Translations under genes and position numbers: made by a program | Source: an uncultured Dorea sp. | GTDB taxonomy: Bacteria > Bacillota > Clostridia > Lachnospirales > Lachnospiraceae | DNA: 64,000 nt | NCBI GenBank assembly: GCA_910579925.1 | Contig: CAJTVY010000004.1 | Coordinates: 69,405 to 133,404, forward strand | Reading direction: 5' to 3' | Shown here: positions 8,557 through 18,603 of the stretch, piece by piece | How positions within the stretch are numbered: the first letter of the stretch is position 1 | Layout of the letters: every line of letters begins with the position of its first letter | The notes under the pieces: model-generated | Told to the model about the DNA's origin: nothing | The model's input: the letters and a program-made list of their open reading frames with translations, nothing else | Databases searched by the model: none

Positions 8557-9252
8557 ATGAGTCGGGAATTAAAAATATTAGAAGAGAAGATTGGTTACAG
8601 GTTTGATAATTTTCATTTGTTGAAGCAGGCGATGATACACAGTTCTTATGCGAATGAGAGGCATCTGTCAAAGCATGAGTGTAATGAGCGTCTGGAATTC
8701 CTTGGAGACGCCGTGCTGGAACTGGTCTGCAGCGAGTTCCTTTTCTTTGAACACGAACAGATGCCGGAAGGGGAACTTACGAAGACCAGGGCGAGTATGG
8801 TGTGCGAGCCGGCTCTTGCGTTCTGTGCGAAAGACCTGGATCTGGGCAGATATCTGCTGCTTGGAAAGGGAGAAGATGCCACCGGCGGAAGGATGCGGGA
8901 CTCGATCACTTCAGATGCGCTGGAGGCGCTGATTGGTGCGATTTACATGGATGGTGGTTTTGCTAATGCGAAAGAGTTTATCCATCGTTTTATTCTGAAT
9001 GATCTTGAGAATAAAACGCTCTTTTTTGATAGCAAGACTATCTTGCAGGAGATCGTTCAGGCTAATTCCAAATCGCCGATCACATACCAGCTGGTCGGGG
9101 AAGAGGGGCCGGATCACGACAAATCTTTCCGGGTGTCAGCGTATATCGGGGAGGAGGAGTATGGGGTCGGTATCGGCCGTACGAAGAAAGGGGCGGAACA
9201 GGTCGCGGCTTACCAGAGTATCTTAAAGCTGCGCAGTAAGAATATAAAGTAG
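8557..9252 (+). CDS. rnc: Ribonuclease III
   Basis: 231 residues. It cuts double-stranded RNA in rRNA processing and RNA turnover. The nuclease signature NERLEFLGDAVLEL is at about residues 43-56, the second acidic catalytic cluster is SDALEALIGAIYMDGG (about 119-134), and a C-terminal double-stranded RNA binding domain occupies about 155-229, ending in the expected GRTKKGAEQVAAYQSILKL. It leads rnc-smc-ftsY, with smc starting 7 bases after its stop. Confidence 0.97.
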   Translation: MSRELKILEEKIGYRFDNFHLLKQAMIHSSYANERHLSKHECNERLEFLGDAVLELVCSEFLFFEHEQMPEGELTKTRASMVCEPALAFCAKDLDLGRYLLLGKGEDATGGRMRDSITSDALEALIGAIYMDGGFANAKEFIHRFILNDLENKTLFFDSKTILQEIVQANSKSPITYQLVGEEGPDHDKSFRVSAYIGEEEYGVGIGRTKKGAEQVAAYQSILKLRSKNIK

Positions 9253-9259
9253 GTGGAGA

Positions 9260-12200
9260 ATGTATCTGAAGAGCATAGAAGTGCAGGGATTCAAGTCGTT
9301 TGCACATAAGATAAAATTCGATTTCCATAACGGGATTACGGGGATTGTAGGGCCAAATGGGAGCGGGAAAAGTAATGTAGCGGATGCAGTCCGGTGGGTC
9401 TTAGGCGAGCAGAGAGTCAAGCAGCTTCGGGGAGGCACCATGCAGGATGTAATCTTCTCGGGGACGGAGAACCGCAAACCGTTAAGTTATGCATCCGTTG
9501 CCATTACGCTGGATAATTCTGACCATCAGCTTTCCATTGATTTTGAAGAAGTGACGGTGACAAGAAAATTATACCGGTCAGGGGAGAGCGAGTATCTCAT
9601 TAACGGGAGCGGCTGCAGACTTAAGGATGTCAACGAACTGTTTTACGATACGGGTATCGGTAAAGAGGGATATTCGATTATCGGACAGGGCCAGATTGAC
9701 AGAATCTTAAGCGGAAAACCTGAGGAGAGGCGGGAACTGTTTGACGAGGCGGCGGGGATCGTGAAGTTTAAGCGCCGCAAGAATATGTCGGTGAAGAAGT
9801 TAGAGGAGGAACGCCAGAATCTGCTGAGGGTTAACGACATCCTGGCGGAACTTGAGAAGCAGGTAGGTCCGCTGGAACGTCAGGCAGAGACGGCGCGGGA
9901 ATATTTAAAAAAGAAGGAAGAACTTAAGACTTACGATATTAATATGTTTCTGCTTGAGACGGAACGTCTGGAGGAACAGGTGCGGGATGTTACCGGGAAA
10001 CTTGAAATTGCAAAAGGAGAACTTGAGCAGTCCAGCGGGCAGTATGACGCCATGAAAACGGAGTACGAGACGGTGGAGGAACAGGTTGACGGAATTGACG
10101 CAGCTATCGAGAAGGCGAAGAGCCAGCTAAATGAGACGAATCTGTTGAAACAGCAGTTAGAGAACCAGATTGAACTGCTGAAAGAGCAGATCAACAGTAT
10201 GCATATGAATGACGCCCATTATGACCAGCGCGCCAGAACCATTGCTTCCGAGGTGGGGGTACGTGAAGGTCAGCTTAAGGAACTGAGGCGTGAGGAGGAG
10301 GAATTAAGGCGGCAGATTGACGAGCAGACCAGACTTGAGAATCAGGCGAAGGCAGAACTGATTGACGTACAGTCCAGGATTGCTTCTGTCACGGCGTCCG
10401 TGGACCAGCACAAGGACGAGATCATGGAACTTCTGAATAACAGGGCTTCCACCAAGGCGAAGATCCAGAAGTACGATACCATGCTTGAGCAGATCCAGGT
10501 CCGAAGGGCGGGGATGAACCGCCAGATCATAGAGGCCAGGGAAGAGGAAGAGATTCAGGGGAGGAAACTGAATGGATATCAGAAAGAGCTAGAGGAGATT
10601 TCTGGTCAGATAATCGCATTGTCTGAGGAGAACCGTCAGTATGAGGAGAAGATTGCCGTGCTGCAGGAGCAGCTGGCAAAGCAGACGGAGCAGTTCAGGA
10701 TCGGACAGACAGCGTACCATCGGGAAGAGTCAAGGCTGGAATCTTTGAAGAATCTTACGGAGCGGTATGACGGTTATGGCAACAGTATCCGTAAGGTCAT
10801 GGATTTACGGAGCAGGGAGAAAGGGATCCTTGGGGTGGTTGCCGATCTGATTAAGGTGGACAAGGATTATGAAATTGCGATTGAAACGGCTCTGGGAGGC
10901 AATATTCAGAACATTGTCACTTCAGATGACGACACGGCGAAGCGGATGATCGGATATCTGAAAAAGAACCGTTTCGGGCGGGCGACGTTTCTTCCCCTAA
11001 CGAATATTCGTTCTTATGCGGGGAGTATAAAGACGGAGGCTCTTAAAGAACCAGGCGTGGTAGGCACTGCAAATACACTGGTGAAGACAGAGGAACAGTA
11101 CCGGACGCTTGCAGATAATCTTCTGGGGAGAACGCTGGTTGTGGATCACATTGACCAGGGGCTTTCCATTGCGAAGAAGTATAAGCAGACGATAAGGATC
11201 GTTACCCTGGAAGGGGAGCTGATCAATCCGGGAGGTTCCATGACGGGAGGCGCGTTTAAGAATTCCAGCAATCTTCTGAGCCGAAGGCGGGAGATGGAGG
11301 AATTCGAACGGACGGTCAGACAACTGAAAAGAGAGATGGACGAGGTGGAAGCGTCTTCTGATCTGCTGCGAAAAGAACGGACCGGGTATTATGAAAAGAT
11401 GGACGAGATCAGCATGAAGCTTCAGAAAGCCTATGTCATTCAGAACACGGCGAAGATGAATGCGGACCAGGCGGCGGCAAAGATTAAAAATGCCAGGGAA
11501 CTTGCCGGCAGCCTGGGAGAGGAGGCCGGAAGGCTGGACGGTCAGATTACGGATATTGCCGACAACCAGGAATCTATTAATGTGGAACTGGATACGTCAC
11601 AGAGGCTGGAACAGGAACTGACAGAGCAGATTGAACAGGAACAGAAGATTCTGGATGCAGAACACGAGAAAGAGGCTGATAAGGTGAGGCGGACGGAAGA
11701 GATTCATTTGGAGTTCGCAAGCCTTGAGCAGAAATTTACTTTCGTTGACGAGAACGTGAACCGTATCCGGGAGGAGATCGGGAAGTTCCAGGAGGAGCTT
11801 AAGGAACTGGAGAAGAATAAAGGCGGCACTTCCAGGGAGATTGAGGAGAAAGAGAACCAGATCGCAGAACTTCGGGAGACGATTGAGAACTCGAAGGATC
11901 TGTTTGGGGAGATTCAGCTTGAGATCGAGAGGTATAAGAAAGATCGGGAGGAACTGAACCAGAAGCATAAGGAGTTTCTTAAGAACCGGGAAGATCTGGC
12001 GAAACATATGTCGGATCTGGACAAGGAGATTTTTCGTCTGGAGAGCCAGAAGGAGAATTATGAGTCATCTTCGGAAAAGCAGATCAGTTATATGTGGGAA
12101 GAGTATGAGATTACCTATATCCGGGCAAAGGAACTGCGGGATGAGAACCTTACGGACCTGTCGAGGATGAAAAAGCGGATCCAGGATCTGAAAGGAGAGA

Positions 12201-12820
12201 TACGTGGACTTGGGAATGTCAATGTCAATGCCATTGAGGAATATAAGAGTGTTTCGGAACGGTATGAGTTCTTAAAAGGCCAGCATGACGATCTGGTGGA
12301 AGCTGAGGCGACCCTGGAACAGATCATTGAGGAACTGGATACGGCCATGAGAAAGCAGTTCCGGGAGCAGTTTGCCAGGATTGCCAGTGAATTCGACCAG
12401 GTGTTTAAGGAACTGTTCGGCGGCGGAAAGGGTACGCTGGAACTGATGGATGACGAGGATATCCTGGAGGCGGGAGTTAAGATTATCGCCCAGCCGCCGG
12501 GGAAGAAGCTGCAGAATATGATGCAGCTTTCCGGCGGAGAGAAGGCGCTGACGGCGATTTCTCTGCTGTTCGCAATCCAGAATCTGAAACCGTCCCCGTT
12601 CTGCCTGCTGGATGAGATCGAGGCGGCGCTGGATGATAATAATGTGGTCAGATTTGCGGGATATCTGCATAAGCTGACGAAAAGCACGCAGTTTATCGTG
12701 ATTACCCATAGAAGGGGGACCATGACGGCGGCGGACAGACTGTATGGGATTACTATGCAGGAGAAGGGAATTTCTACGCTGGTGTCGGTAAGCCTTCTGG
12801 AGGAAGAACTGGATGCGTAA
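9260..12820 (+). CDS. smc: Chromosome segregation protein SMC
   Basis: 1186 residues, full length. The N-terminal ATPase half has Walker A GPNGSGKSNV (about 32-41). Two long coiled coils (about 170-500 and 670-1020) flank a hinge near 510-660 with the typical GVVADLIKVDKDYEIAIETA and GGSMTGGAF sequences. The C-terminal half carries the signature QLSGGEKALTAISLLFA and Walker B CLLDEIEAALDD. It forms condensin with ScpA/ScpB (not in the window). It is read with rnc and ftsY; the ribosome binding site AGGTGGAG overlaps the rnc stop codon. Confidence 0.98.
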   Translation: MYLKSIEVQGFKSFAHKIKFDFHNGITGIVGPNGSGKSNVADAVRWVLGEQRVKQLRGGTMQDVIFSGTENRKPLSYASVAITLDNSDHQLSIDFEEVTVTRKLYRSGESEYLINGSGCRLKDVNELFYDTGIGKEGYSIIGQGQIDRILSGKPEERRELFDEAAGIVKFKRRKNMSVKKLEEERQNLLRVNDILAELEKQVGPLERQAETAREYLKKKEELKTYDINMFLLETERLEEQVRDVTGKLEIAKGELEQSSGQYDAMKTEYETVEEQVDGIDAAIEKAKSQLNETNLLKQQLENQIELLKEQINSMHMNDAHYDQRARTIASEVGVREGQLKELRREEEELRRQIDEQTRLENQAKAELIDVQSRIASVTASVDQHKDEIMELLNNRASTKAKIQKYDTMLEQIQVRRAGMNRQIIEAREEEEIQGRKLNGYQKELEEISGQIIALSEENRQYEEKIAVLQEQLAKQTEQFRIGQTAYHREESRLESLKNLTERYDGYGNSIRKVMDLRSREKGILGVVADLIKVDKDYEIAIETALGGNIQNIVTSDDDTAKRMIGYLKKNRFGRATFLPLTNIRSYAGSIKTEALKEPGVVGTANTLVKTEEQYRTLADNLLGRTLVVDHIDQGLSIAKKYKQTIRIVTLEGELINPGGSMTGGAFKNSSNLLSRRREMEEFERTVRQLKREMDEVEASSDLLRKERTGYYEKMDEISMKLQKAYVIQNTAKMNADQAAAKIKNARELAGSLGEEAGRLDGQITDIADNQESINVELDTSQRLEQELTEQIEQEQKILDAEHEKEADKVRRTEEIHLEFASLEQKFTFVDENVNRIREEIGKFQEELKELEKNKGGTSREIEEKENQIAELRETIENSKDLFGEIQLEIERYKKDREELNQKHKEFLKNREDLAKHMSDLDKEIFRLESQKENYESSSEKQISYMWEEYEITYIRAKELRDENLTDLSRMKKRIQDLKGEIRGLGNVNVNAIEEYKSVSERYEFLKGQHDDLVEAEATLEQIIEELDTAMRKQFREQFARIASEFDQVFKELFGGGKGTLELMDDEDILEAGVKIIAQPPGKKLQNMMQLSGGEKALTAISLLFAIQNLKPSPFCLLDEIEAALDDNNVVRFAGYLHKLTKSTQFIVITHRRGTMTAADRLYGITMQEKGISTLVSVSLLEEELDA

Positions 12821-12841
12821 ATGGTTTTATAGGAGGTAGTG

Positions 12842-13798
12842 ATGGCTGAGGAGCAGAAGGAGAAGGTTGGTTTTTTTAAGCGTCTGGTGCAGGGGCTTGG
12901 AAAGACAAGGGATAATATTGTGTCCGGGATGGACAGTATCTTTCATGGTTTTTCTCATATTGACGATGATTTTTATGAGGAACTGGAGGAAGTTCTCATT
13001 ATGGGAGATCTGGGGGTACAGGCGACGTATGATATCCTGGATGACTTAAAGGCAAAGGTAAAGGCGCAGCATATTAAGGAGCCAATGCAGTGCAGAGAAC
13101 TACTGATTGAGAGCATCAAGGAGCAGATGGACGTAGGTGAGACAGCCTATGATTTTGAAGAGAAGACGTCAGTGGTTCTGGTAATCGGAGTTAATGGCGT
13201 GGGAAAAACCACTACTATTGGGAAGCTTGCGGGGAAACTTAAGGCCCAGAACAAGAAGGTGGTGCTTGCGGCGGCAGATACGTTCCGTGCGGCGGCAGGA
13301 GAACAGTTGAAAGAGTGGGCTAACCGTGCCCAGGCAGATCTGATCGGAGGGCAGGAAGGTTCGGATCCGGCTTCGGTCGTCTATGATGCGGTGGCTTCCG
13401 CCAGGGCGAGGCATGCGGATGTGTTGTTGTGCGATACGGCAGGAAGGCTTCATAATAAGAAGAATCTGATGGAAGAACTTAGGAAGATGAACCGGATTAT
13501 TGACCGAGAGTTTCCGGAAGCTTACAGGGAGACACTGGTGGTACTGGATGCAACTACGGGGCAGAATGCGCTGCAGCAGGCGAAAGAGTTCAATGAGGTT
13601 GCGGACATTACGGGAATAGTACTGACGAAGATGGACGGGACGGCCAAGGGCGGTATTGCGGTGGCTATTCATGCAGAACTGGGGATTCCGGTGAAATATA
13701 TCGGTGTCGGAGAGTCCATTGATGATCTCCAGAAATTTGATGCAGATACCTTTGTACGGGCGTTGTTTGCTTCTGGGGAAGAAGGGGCAGATGTGTAA
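12842..13798 (+). CDS. ftsY: Signal recognition particle receptor FtsY
   Basis: 318 residues, the short Firmicute form with a small N-terminal region and a full NG domain. GTPase motifs: G1 GVNGVGKTTTIGKLAGKL (about 119-136), DTFRAAAGEQLKEWA, G3 DTAGR, and TKMDGTAKGG. It receives the SRP-ribosome complex at the membrane. The ATG at 12842 sits 5 bases after AGGAGG; the preceding GTG (12839) is less well spaced. The smc-to-ftsY gap is only 21 bases, so co-transcription is expected. Confidence 0.98.
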   Translation: MAEEQKEKVGFFKRLVQGLGKTRDNIVSGMDSIFHGFSHIDDDFYEELEEVLIMGDLGVQATYDILDDLKAKVKAQHIKEPMQCRELLIESIKEQMDVGETAYDFEEKTSVVLVIGVNGVGKTTTIGKLAGKLKAQNKKVVLAAADTFRAAAGEQLKEWANRAQADLIGGQEGSDPASVVYDAVASARARHADVLLCDTAGRLHNKKNLMEELRKMNRIIDREFPEAYRETLVVLDATTGQNALQQAKEFNEVADITGIVLTKMDGTAKGGIAVAIHAELGIPVKYIGVGESIDDLQKFDADTFVRALFASGEEGADV

Positions 13799-13882
13799 GC
13801 TTTTCAATGGCCTGAGTCCGTGTCAGATCGTTGTCTGATACAGGAAATGATAGAAAGAAATAATATAGAGGAGGAATCAGAT

Positions 13883-15097
13883 ATGTTTACGCTTGAAAAA
13901 TTTGAGCAGGCAAGTGATCTTGTGAAGAATGTCACAAATCCGACAAAACTAATATACAGTGAATATCTAAGCCGGGAGACAGGCGGAAGGATTTACCTGA
14001 AACCGGAGAATATGCAGGAGACAGGCGCATATAAGGTGAGAGGAGCTTATTATAAGATCAGTACCATGAGTGAGGAAGCCCGTTCGAAAGGTCTGATTAC
14101 TGCTTCGGCGGGGAACCATGCTCAGGGCGTTGCCTATGCTGCGCAGAAATTTGGCTGTAAAGTGGTCATCGTTATGCCGACGGTTACGCCGTTAATCAAG
14201 GTCAACCGCACGAAGAATTATGGTGCAGAAGTGATCCTTCATGGAGATGTGTATGACGATGCCTGCGAGTATGCGGTGAAGCTGGCCGAGGAGAAAGGAT
14301 ATACCTTTGTCCATCCTTTTGATGACCCGGATATCGCTACCGGGCAGGGAACCATCGCCATGGAGATTGTACAGGAGCTACCGACCGTGGACTATATTCT
14401 GGCTCCTGTGGGGGGCGGCGGCCTGATTACCGGAGTGTCTGTTCTTGCTAAAATGCTGAATCCCAAGATCCAGGTGATTGGCGTGGAGCCGTCCCAGGCG
14501 GCCAGCATGACCATGGCTCTGGCTTCCGGGGAGCCGGTGACGCTGGATAACGCCAACACGATAGCAGACGGCACGGCGGTCAAGCGGGTGGGTGAGAAGA
14601 TTTTCCCATATGCACAGGAGAATATTGACCGTATGCTGACGGTGGAGGATGACGAGCTGATTGGAGTTTTCCTTGATCTGGTAGAGAACCACAAGATGGT
14701 GGTGGAGAATTCAGGACTCTTAACGGTTGCGGCGCTGAAGCAGCTTGATCTGAAGGGGAAGAAGGCTGTCGCTATTTTAAGCGGCGGTAACATGGATGTG
14801 ATTACCATGTCTTCTATTGTACAGCATGGGCTGATTCAGCGGGACCGGATTTTCTCTGTGTCTGTGCTGCTTCCGGATAAGCCGGGTGAACTGGTGCGGG
14901 TTGCGGCAACCATTGCGGATGCCCAGGGAAATGTCATCAAGCTTGAGCATAATCAGTTCGTCAGCACCAACCGCAATGCGGCGGTGGAGCTTCGTATCAC
15001 CATGGAGGCATTTGGGACAGAACATAAGAATGAGATTATGAAGGCCTTGGAGGACGAAGGATTCCGGCCAAGGGAGATTGGGGCGAAGCTGTATTAG
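13883..15097 (+). CDS. ilvA: Threonine ammonia-lyase (threonine dehydratase) with C-terminal ACT-like domain
   Basis: 404 residues. It deaminates L-threonine to 2-oxobutanoate using PLP, for isoleucine synthesis or threonine breakdown. The PLP lysine lies in ETGAYKVRGAYYK; the phosphate-binding loop is PVGGGGLITG (about 179-188); SAGNHAQGVA is the asparagine loop. Residues about 325-404 (FSVSVLLPDKPGELVRVAATI onward) form a single ACT-type regulatory domain, typical of the about 400-residue form. ATG 13883 is used for the GGAGG 8 bases upstream. Catabolic or biosynthetic role cannot be decided from sequence. Confidence 0.95.
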   Translation: MFTLEKFEQASDLVKNVTNPTKLIYSEYLSRETGGRIYLKPENMQETGAYKVRGAYYKISTMSEEARSKGLITASAGNHAQGVAYAAQKFGCKVVIVMPTVTPLIKVNRTKNYGAEVILHGDVYDDACEYAVKLAEEKGYTFVHPFDDPDIATGQGTIAMEIVQELPTVDYILAPVGGGGLITGVSVLAKMLNPKIQVIGVEPSQAASMTMALASGEPVTLDNANTIADGTAVKRVGEKIFPYAQENIDRMLTVEDDELIGVFLDLVENHKMVVENSGLLTVAALKQLDLKGKKAVAILSGGNMDVITMSSIVQHGLIQRDRIFSVSVLLPDKPGELVRVAATIADAQGNVIKLEHNQFVSTNRNAAVELRITMEAFGTEHKNEIMKALEDEGFRPREIGAKLY

Positions 15098-15110
15098 ATT
15101 CGCTTCATAA

Positions 15111-15137
15111 GGGAGACAATTTCTGTCTCCCAATTTT
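15111..15137 (+). terminator. Intrinsic terminator after ilvA
   Basis: Perfect 8-bp stem GGGAGACA/TGTCTCCC with a 5-base loop followed by AATTTTATT. Confidence 0.75.
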
Positions 15138-15182
15138 ATTGTCTCTTTTTATGTTTGATTAGTCTTTCTGGTAATTTTTCTC

Positions 15183-15217
15183 TTGACAAAAAATGTATAA
15201 TTGTATACAATTATACA
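15183..15217 (+). promoter_or_regulatory. Promoter of the citrate synthase operon with a 24-bp palindromic operator
   Basis: TTGACA (15183-15188), 17-base spacer, TACAAT (15206-15211). Bases 15194-15217 form a perfect 24-bp palindrome whose half is TGTATAATTGTA, with core TTGTATACAA, covering the -10 box. GTATAC-centred sites of this kind are typical of FadR/FCD-type GntR regulators, and a gene for one lies in the operon. Repression by that regulator is inferred. Confidence 0.8.
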
Positions 15218-15268
15218 CGTTGATAGAAAGGTTGAACTAAAAGATATGACACGAAGGAGATGACATCT

Positions 15269-16660
15269 ATGGAAAACAGGAAAGTGTACCTGAACGAACA
15301 TACCAATCTGCTGCAGTTAGAAGAGCATATGTATCCGCTGGTGGATGTAAAGAATCCCAATGTTTTTCGCAATCTGTTCCGTTATGACGAGATCCCGAAG
15401 ATTGCGTTTAATGATCGTATTGTACCCCACAGTATGCCGGACGAGATCTGGATTACGGATACTACGTTCCGGGATGGCCAGCAGTCAAGAGCGCCATACA
15501 GTACGGAGCAGATTGTGAGGATTTATGAATATTTCCATAGGCTTGGCGGACCGAAAGGGAAGATTAAGCAGTGCGAATTCTTCCTATATAGTAAGAAGGA
15601 TCGGGATGCGGTGTATCAGTGTATGGAAAAGGGGTATGAATTTCCAGAGATTACAAGCTGGATCCGCGCCAGCAGGAAGGATTTTGAGCTGGTTAAGGAA
15701 ATCGGAATGAAGGAGACGGGAATTCTGGTCAGTTGTTCGGATTATCATATCTTTTATAAATTAAAAATGACGAGACGGGAATGTATGGAACATTATCTGT
15801 CGGTTGTCCGGGAGTGTCTGGAGACAGGAGTCAGTCCCAGATGTCATCTGGAGGATATTACCAGGTCGGATATCTATGGGTTTGTGATTCCTTTCTGCCT
15901 GGAATTGATGAAGCTGATGGAAGAGTATCAGATTCCGGTCAAGATCCGTGTCTGTGATACGATGGGATACGGGGTAAATTATCCGGGGGCTGTGATACCG
16001 AGATCCATACCGGGGATTATCTACGGGATCCGTGTTCATGCGGGAGTTCCCAGTGAACTGATCGAATTTCACGGCCATAACGATTTCTATAAGGCGGTCA
16101 GCAATTCGTCTACCGCATGGCTCTATGGGGCAGGCGGGGTGAACTGTTCCCTCTTTGGGATTGGGGAGCGTACCGGTAATACGCCGCTTGAGGCAATGGT
16201 GTTCGAATATGCGCAGCTTCGGGGAACACTGGATGGTATGGATACCACGGTAATTACAGAACTTTCCGAGTATTATGAGAAAGAGATTGGTTACAGAGTG
16301 CCATCGAGGACGCCGTTTGTGGGAAGTAATTTTAACGTGACGCGGGCAGGGATCCATGCGGACGGTCTGTTGAAAAATGAGGAGATTTATAATGTATTTG
16401 ATACGGATAAGTTTCTGAACCGCCCGCCGCTGGTGACCGTGTCTAATACGTCCGGGCTTGCAGGGATTGCCCACTGGATCAATACCTATTTCCATCTTCC
16501 GGAAGGAAAGCAGGTGGATAAGAATACGGAAATAGTTGCCATGGTAAAGGCCTGGGTAGACAAGGAATACGAGGATGGGCGTGTGACGGTTCTGACGGAT
16601 GAAGAACTGCTTAAGGTAATTGAGGAGGCTGCACGGCAGACAGGTTGTGAACTGGTTTGA
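15269..16660 (+). CDS. Probable Re-citrate synthase (homocitrate/2-isopropylmalate synthase superfamily)
   Basis: 463 residues of the DRE-TIM metallolyase superfamily. The TIM barrel shows the active-site DTTFRDGQQSRAP (about 67-79), an HLEDITRSD strand, CDTMGYGVNYPG, and the metal-binding EFHGHNDFYKAV. Length and N-terminal extension fit the Re-citrate synthase of Clostridium kluyveri rather than LeuA, which carries a longer C-terminal regulatory domain. The operon also encodes an isocitrate dehydrogenase, which supports citrate formation from oxaloacetate and acetyl-CoA as the start of an oxidative route to 2-oxoglutarate and glutamate. Start ATG 15269 stands 9 bases after AAGGAG; ATG 15260 would touch it. 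Homocitrate synthase remains possible. Confidence 0.75.
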   Translation: MENRKVYLNEHTNLLQLEEHMYPLVDVKNPNVFRNLFRYDEIPKIAFNDRIVPHSMPDEIWITDTTFRDGQQSRAPYSTEQIVRIYEYFHRLGGPKGKIKQCEFFLYSKKDRDAVYQCMEKGYEFPEITSWIRASRKDFELVKEIGMKETGILVSCSDYHIFYKLKMTRRECMEHYLSVVRECLETGVSPRCHLEDITRSDIYGFVIPFCLELMKLMEEYQIPVKIRVCDTMGYGVNYPGAVIPRSIPGIIYGIRVHAGVPSELIEFHGHNDFYKAVSNSSTAWLYGAGGVNCSLFGIGERTGNTPLEAMVFEYAQLRGTLDGMDTTVITELSEYYEKEIGYRVPSRTPFVGSNFNVTRAGIHADGLLKNEEIYNVFDTDKFLNRPPLVTVSNTSGLAGIAHWINTYFHLPEGKQVDKNTEIVAMVKAWVDKEYEDGRVTVLTDEELLKVIEEAARQTGCELV

Positions 16661-16703
16661 GATTTTGTTCAGCCAGAAAGATAGGAGAGAAGGAAAATAA
16701 GGG

Positions 16704-17363
16704 ATGGAAGAGTATCAGGATCGGTCGTTGCGGGGCAGGGTGTTTCGCAGGCTGCGGGAGGACATCTTGTCAGGGGTCTACCAGGAACATGAGGAATTGC
16801 GGGAGATTACGATTGGAGAGGAACTGGGGGTCAGCAGGACTCCGGTAAGGGAGGCCCTGCGGCAGCTCGAACTGGAGGGGCTGGTGACGATCGTTCCCAA
16901 TAAGGGAGCCTATGTGACCGGGATCACCCGTAAAGATGTGGCAGATATTTATGGAATCCGTTCTATGCTGGAAGGAATGTGCGCCCGGCGGGCCACGGAG
17001 CATATTACAGAAAAGCAGATTGAAGAACTGGAAGAAGTGCTGCTTTTGTCGGAATTTCATCTGCGTAAGAGCAGCAAAGAGCAGGCGGAACAGGTAACGG
17101 AGCTTGACGGAAAGTTCCATAAGATTCTGTATGAAGCTTCCGACAGCCGGATCCTGGAGCATGTGCTGTCGGACTTTCATAAATATGTACAGATGGCGAG
17201 GGCAATGTCCGTAGGGGAGAAGAACCGGGCGAAGAAATCAATTAAGGAGCATCGGGAGATTCTGGAGGCCATCAAAAAGCGCGATGGAGATCTTGCAGAG
17301 AGGCTTGCTAACCGGCATATTCTGAATGTAATGGAGAATCTGCATCTGGCGAAAGATAACTGA
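16704..17363 (+). CDS. GntR family transcriptional regulator (FCD subfamily)
   Basis: 219 residues. An N-terminal winged helix (about 5-70) contains the GntR signature IGEELGVSRTPVREALRQLELEGLV. The C-terminal FCD domain (about 78-205) is all-helical, with likely metal or ligand residues in ELDGKFHKILYEAS and the late EHREILEAI and NRHILNVMENL histidines. It lies between the citrate synthase and isocitrate dehydrogenase genes. The matching palindrome over the operon promoter suggests autoregulation in response to a carboxylic acid such as citrate or 2-oxoglutarate (inference). Confidence 0.93.
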   Translation: MEEYQDRSLRGRVFRRLREDILSGVYQEHEELREITIGEELGVSRTPVREALRQLELEGLVTIVPNKGAYVTGITRKDVADIYGIRSMLEGMCARRATEHITEKQIEELEEVLLLSEFHLRKSSKEQAEQVTELDGKFHKILYEASDSRILEHVLSDFHKYVQMARAMSVGEKNRAKKSIKEHREILEAIKKRDGDLAERLANRHILNVMENLHLAKDN

Positions 17364-17401
17364 AAGTATCAATTTGATCAATCAATAGGAGGTATTTTAA
17401 C

Positions 17402-18598
17402 ATGGCGAAGATTAAGATGACGACACCGATTGTAGAGATGGACGGAGATGAGATGACCCGTATTCTGTGGAAGATGATTAAAGACCATCTGTTAGAGCCG
17501 TTTATTGAACTGAACACGGAGTATTATGATCTGGGGCTTGAGCACAGGAATGAGACGGACGACCAGGTGACCATTGATTCGGCGAATGCAACGAAGAAGT
17601 ACAAGGTTGCCGTGAAGTGTGCGACGATTACACCCAATGCGGCGCGGATGACGGAATATGATCTGAAAGAGATGTGGAAAAGCCCCAATGGGACAATCCG
17701 GGCGATTCTGGACGGGACAGTGTTCCGTGCGCCGATCGTGGTCAAGGGGATTGAGCCGTGCGTGCGTAACTGGAAGAAGCCTATCACGATTGCAAGGCAT
17801 GCATATGGTGATGTGTATAAGGGTTCTGAGATGAAGATCCCGGGGGCAGGCAAGGTGGAACTGGTGTATACTGCCAGAGACGGATCGAAGATGCGGGAAC
17901 TGGTGCATGAGTTCGACGGGGAAGGAATTGTGCAGGGAATGCATAATGTGAACCAGTCTATCGAGAGTTTCGCAAGAAGCTGCTTTAACTATGCGCTGGA
18001 TATCAGGCAGGATCTCTGGTTTGCCACGAAAGATACGATTTCTAAGAAGTATGACCATACTTTTAAAGATCTTTTCCAGGAGATTTTTGAAGCGGAATAT
18101 AAAGAGAAATTCGAGGCGGCGGGAATTACTTATTTCTATACGCTGATTGATGATGCCGTGGCGCGGGTGATGAAGTCTGAGGGCGGTTATATCTGGGCGT
18201 GCAAGAATTATGACGGGGATGTAATGAGCGATATGGTTTCCTCTGCCTTCGGTTCTCTTGCCATGATGACTTCTGTTCTGGTTTCCCCAGATGGATATTA
18301 TGAGTATGAGGCGGCACATGGGACGGTTCAGAGGCATTATTATAAGCATCTGGAAGGAGAAGAGACTTCTACGAACTCTGTAGCGACTATATTTGCGTGG
18401 ACGGGAGCCCTCAGGAAACGTGGGGAACTGGATGGAAACCAGGAATTGATGGATTTTGCGGACAGGCTTGAAAAGGCAACCATTGATACGATTGAGGACG
18501 GGAAGATGACGAAGGATCTTGCGCTGATCACGACCATTGAGAATCCGACTGTGTTGAACAGTGAGGAGTTTATCAAGGCAATTGCAGAACGATTATAA
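17402..18598 (+). CDS. icd: NADP-type isocitrate dehydrogenase (eukaryotic-like subfamily)
   Basis: 398 residues. It oxidises isocitrate to 2-oxoglutarate and CO2. The sequence begins [21 protein letters not shown] and has [18 protein letters not shown], the substrate-binding [16 protein letters not shown], the catalytic region [32 protein letters not shown], and the coenzyme loop [10 protein letters not shown]. This is the homodimeric subfamily common in eukaryotes and found in various bacteria. It has a strong AGGAGG and follows the GntR gene by 38 bases. With the putative Re-citrate synthase it would feed glutamate synthesis; aconitase is not in the window. Confidence 0.95.
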   Translation: MAKIKMTTPIVEMDGDEMTRILWKMIKDHLLEPFIELNTEYYDLGLEHRNETDDQVTIDSANATKKYKVAVKCATITPNAARMTEYDLKEMWKSPNGTIRAILDGTVFRAPIVVKGIEPCVRNWKKPITIARHAYGDVYKGSEMKIPGAGKVELVYTARDGSKMRELVHEFDGEGIVQGMHNVNQSIESFARSCFNYALDIRQDLWFATKDTISKKYDHTFKDLFQEIFEAEYKEKFEAAGITYFYTLIDDAVARVMKSEGGYIWACKNYDGDVMSDMVSSAFGSLAMMTSVLVSPDGYYEYEAAHGTVQRHYYKHLEGEETSTNSVATIFAWTGALRKRGELDGNQELMDFADRLEKATIDTIEDGKMTKDLALITTIENPTVLNSEEFIKAIAERL

Positions 18599-18603
18599 CA
18601 GAC

